A model generated the notes under the pieces. The model did no database searches. It worked only from the letters and a program-made list of their open reading frames with translations, and was not told the DNA's origin. A stretch of DNA of 64,000 nucleotides from Parachlorella kessleri (taxonomy: Eukaryota > Chlorophyta > Trebouxiophyceae > Chlorellales > Chlorellaceae): positions 1 through 64,000 of the forward strand of contig BBXU01001039.1 in NCBI GenBank assembly GCA_001598975.1. Reading direction: 5' to 3'. This document shows, in pieces, positions 35,464 to 44,808 of the stretch. Within the stretch, counting starts at the first letter, position 1; the number at the start of each line of letters is the position of its first letter. Both the position numbers and the translations under genes were made by a program.

Positions 35464-37246
35464 ATGCATGTGATGTCTGTGACGTTCTTACAGCCTGTGG
35501 AGGTTCGCGCACTGCTTAAAGGGTGAGAGCATCACACGCCTGCAAGCTGCATAAGGGGTCGACAAGCTCGGTGCACTGATTGCCGTAGCTGCCTTGAGGC
35601 CAGCCAGCTGAGCAAGAGTAGTTGAATATAACCAGGCTTTGCAAATCTCAGTGTCCTTCTTTGTACCTGTCCAGGCCCGACCGTGAGAAAGTGCTGGTTG
35701 TGGATGTGAGTCCAGGCTATCCTTGTCCCCCAAGGCAGAGAAAAGTTGTAGTGGCCCTCGTCCGTGCTAGTGTACTTGTGTGCAGTTGTGTATGCCGCTT
35801 ACAACACTGCAGTAAGGGCCCGCCTGCTAACATATCTCAAAGCAGCTTCTCAGCTGCACCGGCTCTCCCCCGAGCCGTTAGTGGTGTACCATGTACCACA
35901 GTGCTATACATGCCACCGCCTCGCACAGCTTGTTCCTGGTGCAGAATGCCACGCCTGGCGCAACGTCATTTCAATTTGGTAGCCCCCATCCGTGTCTTGC
36001 CCTGCTGCAGGTCAGGGATGACGACTTTGGTGGCGGTCACATTGCCGGCTGCGTCCACTTTCCGGTTAACCGTTTCCACTCAGACTATGACCTGGATGCC
36101 TTCATAGAGGAGTATATCCAACAGCGGCAGCATCTGGAGACAGTGGTGGTTCACTGCTACCTGTCGCAGCAGCGGGGGCCCCTGTGTGCCCGCAGGCAAG
36201 TGGGTGGGTGGGTGGGTGGGTGGGTGGGTGAGGAAAAGTGCCGCCATGCTGCTGGGAGGAATCCAGGGTGCTGTTAGGAGGGGGGATCCCACAGCCTGGT
36301 AGTAGAGGTCAGCGGGAGACGAGGGGGGTTGGTCTTGCACGGAAGCATGTGGGTGCCTAAATGGAGCATCTTGGTGCCCAAAACAAGGGCAGGGTGGGCA
36401 GGGAAGGATATAGCGGTGCTGTGGAGGCTTACCTGCAACAACTCTTTGCAGGGGTCAGCGAGTAATGGCTTGTTGTGCGGTGGTAAATGCAGTACAGGAT
36501 CAGAGCTAGCTGTTTAGTACCAGGGCTGGATTCTGGGCATGCAAGCTATCAAAGTCCTGGTCGTGGTTGGTCTATGTACGTGGAGTGTGAGCTTTAAAGA
36601 AGGGATAAGACCCACGCTTACTGTAAATTTGGTGAAGGCGGTGGGGACAGAATGTCAAGTGCCAGAGCCTACTCAGTTCAGGAAGTTTGCGCAGATTGGC
36701 GCACCGGTTAGAAGCTCTGCAAATCAAGAGCCCACAGGTGTCGGTTTTATCCCAAGGCTTCAGGCGGTTCAAGCAGGTGCGCCAGTAAAGCAGGTGTTGC
36801 AGCTGCGACTGTGGGCACCCATGCTACCGTCTTGGTGATGCTGGCAGAGAGTAGTATGATCTGTATGCTTATTAGCATGGGTGGCAGGTAGTGCGAACAG
36901 GGAGTAGAGCTGGGCTGGACTGGACTGGACTGGACGGAACTGACAGGGCTGGAAGCATAATGAGCCTGAGTTATTGTCAAGAGACTCAGGTCTGGGCACG
37001 TGCAAGCCTCAGGCTGAGCGCCCCCTGCACACACAGAGTCTGTGGCTTGTCAACTCCCGCTTGTTAATCAGCTGCTGAGCTTGCTTTGCATGCTGTTTGG
37101 GGTGATGTGCTCCTGCTGGGGGTTTGCAGTATCGACTTAGAATCATCATGCGTTCACATTTCGGCGTTATACTGCTGCTGCAGCTGTATGGTGATGACCC
37201 AGAGTTGGTAGCAGATGACGATGATGATGAGTCACAACTCCAGTAG
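35464..37246 (+). CDS. CDC25/ACR2-like rhodanese-fold phosphatase
   Basis: Small stand-alone rhodanese-domain protein of the plant/fungal CDC25-like family, whose members act as tyrosine phosphatases or arsenate reductases. Exons: 35464-35522, 35675-35705, 36011-36195, 36695-36776, 37184-37246, in frame to 139 aa (136 if the ATG at 35473 is used). Visible are the domain start LQPVEVRALLKG, VLVVDVRDDDFGGGHIAG, the HCX5R active-site loop VVHCYLSQQRGPLCARRLA, VSVLSQGFRRFKQ, and an acidic tail (VADDDDDESQLQ). The third intron (donor 36196) starts with GC; no GT donor gives the conserved CARRLAHRLEAL. Intron 3 opens with a TGGG microsatellite and the last intron contains a copy of the dispersed repeat. 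Whether it reduces arsenate or removes phosphate cannot be told. Confidence 0.87.
36200..36230 (+). repeat. TGGG microsatellite at a GC donor
   Basis: Seven to eight TGGG units begin at the fifth base of the intron, directly abutting the GCAAG donor at 36196. Confidence 0.85.
36870..36985 (+). repeat. Dispersed short repeat inside CDC25-like intron
   Basis: Full copy with TTAGCATGGGTGGCAGGTAG, AGTAGAGCTGGGCTGG, an expanded GGACT run, CTGACAGGGCTGGA and AATGAGCCTGAG. It lies inside the last intron, not at its ends, and in the same direction as the gene. Confidence 0.85.
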
Positions 37247-37729
37247 CCGCCTTGAATATGCAAGAGTGCAAGACCTTGGGAGAGGAATCAGGGCCATAGC
37301 CCAATCCTTGCCACAGGCATGAGGAGTTTGCCTAGGTAGCTGGTGTAGGTCAGACTGTGAGACTGTGTGTCCAGGGCGGAAATGTCGATGTGTTGTATGA
37401 CTGACAAGCTGAAGGACCTTTTGAAAGACAGCTTCCTGGCAAAGTCATGGGTGTAATATGTTCACGGCAGCATGGTCAGGTGGCTGTGCACTATTAGACA
37501 GCTAATCTGGATTGGCCTAGGTTGAAGGGCCACGTGACCGTGGTTGATATTCTTTCTGCACCTCTTGATAAGCATCACGTCGGTCTTTTCTATCTGAATC
37601 TATCTGTCTCTATCATTTTTAGGGTGTGTGCGGCCCTCTTCCTCACACAGCTGACCCACCAAGGGAAAGCAGTTGACGCTGGGCCCACTGTAGTGCCCAC
37701 TGATGTTACATACAAACGGTTGCTCCTGG
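37247..37729. terminator. Convergent 3' region with TGTAA signals
   Basis: Between the stops of the CDC25-like gene (+) and GPKOW (-). TGTAA at 37452-37456 (+) is 206 nt past the CDC25-like stop. On the minus strand TGTAA at 37710-37706 is 20 nt past the GPKOW stop. Poly(A) use is inferred from the pentamer only. Confidence 0.35.
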
Positions 37730-40700
37730 TCAGTCCTCTTCATGGCCCCCAGCAAACTCGGAAATGTCGTCCAGCGATAGCTTGTGCAGTGACAAGTCGC
37801 TGGTTAGCTGCACCGCCGCCAGCCCCGTCTCTGTACGGCAAGGGAGTGGCCAGGCTTGCATACTTCATAGACTTCCCCAGCTGACAGATGCCAGCTGGTG
37901 GAGTCCCACGGCTAACGCAAGTGCGATATGCGGGCGTGTGACAAAAGGGGAAGTACCAGGCGCTGCCTGCCAGTGCAACCACCCATCCAGACATGCCTCG
38001 TCCCACAGCTGCTGCGGCAGCTGCAAGCGTGGCTTCACGTAAGCCTCCTTCCTCTTTGCAGGCAACTCCCACTGGCTCGCCCCCTACCGTCCCCCGTTCG
38101 CCACAATGTCACTGAACCAGTAATCTGTCCAGAGTCCTTACCCTCCCCTGCGTTCCCTCTCATGCACCGCCCCACCTGTGTTGCGCTTGAGCAGCCGCCC
38201 CCGCCTGCCCCGCAGCCGGCCCCGCAGCACCAGCACGGGCGTCCCCTCCTGGGAAGGCACCACAGTCTCCAGCTGTGACTGGCGTAAGTGCTGCACACAT
38301 TGCCACAGAGTTTTCCTTAGTGCCCAGAGCGGCAGGGTAGGGCACTGCGGGTTTCTGTACAGGCTTGCCTGTCCTCTGCCAGAGTGAAGTACAGACAACC
38401 CTACGGGGTCAAAGTGGTCGGCTTGGTGGTACCCATTCATAATGGCGCGCAGCCCTACACGGCTCCTCGCCCTTGCAACCATCGTACTGCCAGCAAGGCT
38501 GGCTCAGACACTGCTCTTTGGTGCGCACAGCGTGGAAGCCAGCTTGGCTGCCTTGAGCGGGCAATGATGCTCAGCCGAGGCCCAGGACAAGAAACGCACT
38601 CCCACCACCACCTCTGCCATCTACCGGCGGCCCAGGAAACCTCCTCCTATATACAGCATGGGTGAACCTGTCCCTTGCGTCATGCAGTAGGCCAGTCAAG
38701 GTTCTTTGGTCCCGTCTGCCAGCCTACACACTGTCATTCGCGGTGCGAGCAGATCAGGCTGTTACACAGCACGTCCGCTACTGTCAACCGAGGTGAGAGC
38801 TTCACTCAGCATGTCCGCCACCCTGCCATGAGTTGATACGACTTGCGACACAGGAGGGGTGCCCCCCCGCACCCCTCCCCACCCACCTGCACTGTCTCTC
38901 GTATATCGGGGAAGTGGACGTCGCACACGGTGGGCTGGCTCACATCCACCACCACCCCCTTCTTCAGGTACAGCTTCCCGCCCCGCACACGCTTGTCTAC
39001 CACCTTGACCCTGCAAGGGCAAGCGGCAGGGCCTGGCAGGAGTCAGTGTGTAGATTGGGATCTAGCTCATCACCTCTCAATCCCCGCCTGCCAAGCAGCT
39101 TGCACCCGCGCGGCACGTGGCGTTTCTGGCGAGAGGGAGCGGCGGCTCCTCTCTGCCGCTCCCTCCTCCGCGGCGGCGAGGAGGGAGCTCCCGAATGCGC
39201 AGTCGAATGATGCCTACCACCCCGCACACCCCCTGGTCGACCGGCCGTCCTGAACCCCGGCACAGCACGAGGGCACACACCAGGGACTCGATGGAGTCAC
39301 CCCACAAGACACCCCGGCAAACCCAAACCTCCCCCTCCTGGTATGAGTCAGCCGGCCAACGACCCCGACGAGCCCAGGATTCAGGTGCGGGCTCCCCGCC
39401 CTGCACACGCTCATCAGTGACACTCACCCTGGGGTTACAGGCGGGGGCGGGGGCGGGGGGGGGTGTTGTTTGGGGACAGCCAGCCGCACCTGATGCCACA
39501 ACTGCTGCCACACGTGGCAAACCTTAACCATCCAGGCCTCGAAAATCGCCCCACTGAAAGTACTACTCACGTGCCGTCATCACCTTTTCCCTTACCTAAT
39601 GTTCGCCGCGAGCCACGGGGTCCCCTCCTCCTCAACTTCCTCCCCAGACGGCCGCTGCTGCTCCTCGACTGCAGCTCGCGGCGGTAGCCCCGCCGCCCCT
39701 GTGCTCCCGCTGCGCTGCCTCTTGTCTGCCTGGTCGGCCCTGGTGCTGCGGTCATCCCCATCTGCAGGGAAGCTACCTGCTGCAGCTTGCCAGGTAGTAA
39801 AACACTTCTCAAGGTCAATGATATCATCGGCAATGCACAACTGCCCTTTCTGTCAATCCCACCTGTCTGCAAGCATGTCAGCCGTCTCGAAAAAGTAACC
39901 GGCCGGCCAGCTGTGCCACACAGGAACTCTTCATCACCCATGCACGACATGTAATCAGCCCAGCATCGCCCGCCAAGCAAAGCCCAAAATACCTCGCTTG
40001 GCGCCGTGACGGTGGTGGTGTTTGGATGAGGAGGGCTCAGCTCGGTCCCTGTCGCTATCTTGTGCATCACCGCGAGAGCCAGGCCGCTCCTCCTGCCTCT
40101 CTCCTAGCTCCATACACCGCACCGTCACCGTCTCGTGGCTGGGCAGCAGCCGCACCCGCGCCCGCTCTACAGCGCGGCCAAGGCAGCCTGTCGTCAGCAT
40201 ACCCGAGCATAACCTGCTCATGCACCCAACATGTGGCAGCATTCCAAGCCCTAGGACCAACATCCCTGCGGCTCAACTCGGACGACAGCAGGGGCCGCAC
40301 GCTGAGCCCGCGGTGCGGTCAGTGATACAGAGGTCACGGATGCACTGCAGTGCTGGTCGTAAACGGGCACCCTCCATTAGTCATCCCCCACCTGACCGGC
40401 CCTCCTCCTTGGGCTCTAGCGCCACCACCTCACACAGCAGGCCGCTGTGCCGCCCGTCCACAACACGCATCACCTGCAGGCCGCAGCACCCAGTGCAAAC
40501 CCATTGCATGCCCCACCCCCTGCTATGGGAAGACACTTGGCAGGCAGCCATGCGGACCTATTCCTAATGGATTCCCTTCCTTGCGAGAGGCACCGGCGGC
40601 AGGCAGGTCTTGGCCGCTCTCTTCACGGTGGCCAGGGCCAGTGTAGGACTTGCAGCAAAGCGAAAGAAAGACAACCAACAACTCCAAACTTGCCAACTAG

Positions 40701-43700
40701 CATTCCTGGCTCATCCAGCTCCCCCAGCGACCGGCTACGTAAGACACACCACGGCATGAAATCCAGCACCGCAGCAACAACCAGCGCTTAAGAACTACCA
40801 AAGCCAACCGTAATGCATGCACACATGCGCCCGCACGCATACCTTTCCAGGGTGCACACCCTCCTTACGCCGCTCCACCAGCTTTTCATCAACCGGCTTG
40901 GAGGACTTTACGTGGCCATCAGCATCTAGGTAGACTAGGTCCTTCTTGTCTCGGCTCTCACCTGCGCAAGGGCCGGATAGCGGCACCGGCCAGGGTCGCA
41001 AGGAATACACAGCCATTGTTGCGCTCGGAGCCTTGTGGCAGAGCTGAGGTCGGCACTGTGGTGAGTTGAGCATGACCTGATCTTACAGGATTCTGGCAGG
41101 ATTGCCAAGACGGTCACTTGCAGGCCCAGGGCTTGCACATGGGCATTCCCACAGCGCCTGCCAGCTCAGCACCTCCCGCCAGGGACTGCGGCGCAACTTG
41201 TCGCCCGAGCGTAGAAGCACAGCGCACAAACTTGTCAAGGTAAACAATATGACAGAAGTGCCGGTGCCCCCCCAATACATGCAGCAGACGCTGGTGGACT
41301 TCCGCTTCCAGGCGGAGGGACCCCGAGGATTCAAAGTAGGCGTGTCGAAGTATGGCAAGGAAAGCAAGAAGCGAAAGCTTGAGGAGTACGAAGCTCAAGT
41401 GGAAGAGGAGCAGGCCGGCATGGGAGTCGATGGCGAGCAGCAAGAGCCGGTGCAAATAGGACAAGTGAAGAAGCCCAAGCTAGACACAACAGGAGTGGGC
41501 AAGGTGCGCGGGATGCACGTGCATGTGTGCATGCAACCGTGGTAGCTGGCTCTGCACACGGCTACAAAAGCACCTTAAAGTGGGGCTTGGAAGAAGTTAG
41601 CTGGCTGGCCAAGGCAATACCACTGGCACTGGTTGGCTGCCCAGTTAGCGGAAAACCGGGCACTTCGCCACTAACTCGGGCTGCAAGTGTTGCAACGCAG
41701 GTATCAGGGCGTGCCTGGAAGCAGCCGGCGAAGCGAGCAGGGACGCTCAAAAACCCAAAGCTGGCCAGCAGCTGGGACAAGAAGATGCAGCAGAAGGCGG
41801 TTGACAAGGCGTACAAGGATGCAAAGCAGGCGGCATTGCAAGCTCAGAAAGAGGCCAAGCAGGTGTGGGGGCAGGAAGCCTTAAGTCTTGGGGCCAACCA
41901 GGAGGCAGCAACCCCAAAAGTGGACCTGTGCCCCCTGGGAATTGCTGGCATGTACAGCACGACGAGTTAGTAGTCCTGGGAAGCTTGATGAGGAGGAACT
42001 TGTGTCAGCGACGTCTGCACTAAAGGCGTCCAGGTCGCCTGGATTCGCATGCCTGTCTTAGGTTGTACCCTTGAATTATAGGGGTTTGAGGCCAGAGCAT
42101 GAAGTTGCCGCTGCGTTGCCGTTATGCCGCAGGCGGAGCGGCAGCGGCGGGAGGCGGCTAAGAAACGCAAGGAGGAGGCGCAGCGCAAGGCGGAGCTGGC
42201 CACAGCCCAGAAGATCAGTAACCCCGCGACGCTTAAGAAGATGTTGAAATCGAAGAAGCTTAGAAAGTCGCTGAGGACGACGGCAGAGTGAGGGGGGTTG
42301 TGTCAGATGGGTAGGATGGAGGATGGACCATGGGGCTGTAGTGTGTAGGATGCTAGGGAGAGCTGGTGACACGCATGAGAGATGGAATAGGTGTTGTTGT
42401 GCCCAGATGTACACTAGAAAGCCTGTCAGCATCGCGGGAAGAACCTGTGTGTAAAATAGCTAGGCAGCGGCCGCTCTTGGATTTGAGTGATACTCGAAGA
42501 CCACGCTTGTGCAAGCTCCAGCAGTGCAAGGTCCACACAAGGGCCGCTCTCCGGCACATCCTCATGTTTCTTCACTTCAATCCGCCTCCCATTCCTGCAA
42601 GGCCTGCATACCCACCATCCCTAGCAAAGCCTTCCTCACGCTGCATTAGAAGAATTCCCTTCAAGAGTTCAACCCTGCCCCCCCCCCCCACCCACACACA
42701 CACCTGCCATGCCCACCCACCTGGCTTGATGAACTTCTTCTGGTGGGTGTCGGGTGCGGGTGTTGCTCCCAAACCCAGCCGCTGCGGCCGCCTCACCAGT
42801 TCCTTAGCAACCACCTCCCCCTTGCCGCCTCGACCGATGGCCCGCCCCTCTTGCCACCCCATGCCCCTGCATTAGCAGCATAGCAGGAGGCGTGGACAAG
42901 GCCGCTCCTCGGCTTGGAATGCTTGCCACCTTCAACGGAAGCCAGCCCAGGTTCAGCTATCGCGCAAACCACACTGACCGACTCCGTCAGGACAAGGGGA
43001 TGTACTGGTAAGGGCAAGCAGCCCCTTTGCCTGCGGTCGGTTCCGCCCAGCGGCACCTCTCCAGAGTCTCATCACTCTTGCCCCGCAGCTTGGCACGGGG
43101 CAAGGAGGGGCCGTGTTGCCTTGGCGGGGAAGCTGGCGTGGGATGGTAAAACCACTGCCAGCTGACGATGGCACCCCTCCTAGGGCGCCGCACGCATCCC
43201 ACACGTTGGTCAACCCAGACAAACTTAGGCCCCCAGCCCTGTGCTGCCGTGCTGCGTGTTCTCCAAGTGTTGCAGCCCCATCCAGGCCTGCAGGCCCAGC
43301 GTGTACCTCACCTAAGCAATGCCTCCCCAAACTTGTCCACAGGCATGGCGTCATAGGCTTCTAGCGGCGCCTCGGCCGGCAGCTCTGCCAGGTCTCGCTT
43401 CAGCGCCTCTGTCTCTCGCTCTGCTTCGCCAGGGTGCTGCTGCTCATCTGGCCGAGCCGCCGCTGCGGCGTGGCCGTTGGCCTGCGGCACCGCCAGAGGA
43501 GTGATGGGGGACCTGTCAGAACCTTGCATATGCAGCTGCTCTGTTGGTAAAGCAGCTGTGGACCAGCATATGTGGGTTATGTTCCACAGCGCGAAGGAGC
43601 GTGCCACAGCCGCCGCAGCAGCAGCTAGACACACACTAACATGTGCTGCGGCAACATCCCCTGCGTAGGACGAGGGGCTGGACTTGTTGTTTTAGGCCAC

Positions 43701-44513
43701 AAGCCCCCAGGAGCTTGCAGCAGCCCCTCTCCCCATGGCAAGGACCTGACAAGGCGCCCTCCCCCCTCCTACTCCCAAGCAAGCCACCCTTGTCGGTGCA
43801 GGCGCCCTCCGTTGCCTTTTCTTTCTCTTTTAAGCCGCTACCAAACCCAGTCTGCCCCTAGCCAGACCCAACCATGCTCCCAGCCAGGCCGCGCACACCT
43901 GCGGCCGCGAGCGTTGCTGCAACCCATAGGTGACCTTCTCCTGCGCCACTTCGGGCCCCGCAACCTCGAACTTGTCAATGCCCTCTGCATCAATTCTGTC
44001 TGCCGCCTCCGGTAAGTAGGTGGGCCTGAACTTGCCACCCGCTACCCTGCAGGCAAGATTGCACCGACTGAAACAACTAGGTGGATGACTGCGACTGTTA
44101 CCACGTGCTTTGCACTTGGTAGCGCACAGTGCCCATCCAGCGCGGGCACGTGAGGCCGGTCTCCCCTAGCCAACCACCTTAAGCGGGACCCATGCAAGTG
44201 AACAGAACCCTTGTGATGTCCCTGAGAGAGTTCCAAGGTCGTCTAGGGTGCTATTGTGCCAGGCTGGTGTTCAGGCAAAGGGTGCTACACGAGTTCTGGT
44301 GTGCAGATGTAATCAAAGCTCCCACCTGTACGTATTCTCTTGCTTGGGAATGATCAGTGCCTCCTGGCCTGGAAGTCTGGGCTCTGCTGTCTCCAGGCCG
44401 CCCTTACCGAACCCAATGACAGCCTCTCGTTTGTCATCGCCGTCCTTCTCTTGAACATCAACACGGCGGGCCTGCTTCTTGCCAGTGAAGGCCAAGCTGA
44501 AGCCTGACGCCAT
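37730..44513 (-). CDS. MOS2: GPKOW/MOS2 G-patch and KOW splicing factor
   Basis: Homologue of plant MOS2 and animal GPKOW (Spp2 family), which recruit and stimulate the DEAH helicase Prp2/DHX16 in the spliceosome. Exons on the minus strand: 44513-44326, 43995-43899, 43535-43312, 42866-42721, 40961-40843, 40473-40392, 40166-39993, 39761-39596, 39010-38887, 38272-38176, 37830-37730; they close in frame to 505 aa. In order: MASGFSLAFTGKKQ start, YDAMPVDKFGEALLR into the G-patch GMGWQEGRAIGRGG, KKFIKPGESRDKKDLVY, KOW1 (VMRVVDGRHSGLLCEVV), WLAANIRVKVVDKR, GGKLYLKKGVVVDV, KOW2 (PVLVLRGRLRGRRGRLL) and LSLDDISEFAGG at the end. Roughly ten residues expected between exons 9 and 10 are absent, so a microexon may be missed. 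Its fourth intron encloses CGR1 on the other strand. Confidence 0.92.
38972..39434 (-). repeat. Decayed upstream copies of GPKOW exon 9 start
   Basis: The exon start at 39010 (with CCCGCACACGC inside) has weaker look-alikes in the preceding intron at about 39391-39434 and 39213-39260. They share the CCCCGCACAC core and flanks but have no clean acceptor. Confidence 0.45.
41249..42291 (+). CDS. CGR1: CGR1/CCDC86-like rRNA-processing protein (nested gene)
   Basis: Small nucleolar protein of the Cgr1 family, needed for 60S subunit and pre-rRNA processing in yeast. Exons 41249-41503, 41701-41862, 42133-42291 give 191 aa. The N-terminal half is poorly conserved and acidic (VEEEQAGMGVDGEQQ). The C-terminal half is the Cgr1 domain: VSGRAWKQPAKRAGTLKN, SSWDKKMQQKAVDKAYKD, then a Lys/Arg/Ala coiled coil (AERQRREAAKKRKEEAQ) ending NPATLKKMLKSKKLRKSL. 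The whole gene lies within the 1.76-kb GPKOW intron 42720-40962, on the opposite strand. TGTAA at 42450-42454 is a possible poly(A) signal. Confidence 0.9.
42678..42706. repeat. Poly-C/CA microsatellite in GPKOW intron
   Basis: About 12 C followed by CA units just downstream of the exon ending at 42721 (gene strand: TG then poly-G after the donor). Confidence 0.7.
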
Positions 44514-44808
44514 GTGGGCCACAACTTGTACAACCTTCCGACTAGATAAAACACATGATGATGTGCTTAGCCTGGGCATACATGTTCGCAAACACCTGGT
44601 ACCGCACCTAGCGCTCGCTGCTTTCCGTGCTGCACGACATCATACCCGCGTCCCTAAACGCTGCACCTCTTCCCCGTTTCGGTGCGTCCCATGCCTGTTT
44701 CGATTCGCTGCACAATAAGAATTGGGCTGGCCTCCCATAGAGCGAAGGTAGACCGCTTGGGCTTTCAAAGTGCTCCCGTTGCGGATAGACACTTCACAGG
44801 CCGGCCTG
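44514..44808. promoter_or_regulatory. Divergent spacer, GPKOW / membrane protein A
   Basis: 295 bp between opposed start codons. No core element recognised. The start of gene A is tentative, so the interval may be shorter. Confidence 0.3.

Noticed and set aside
39100..39260. Exon-like Arg/Ser-rich frames opposite GPKOW intron 8
   Set aside because: Low-complexity frames on both strands, with no splice sites that fit the GPKOW phase.
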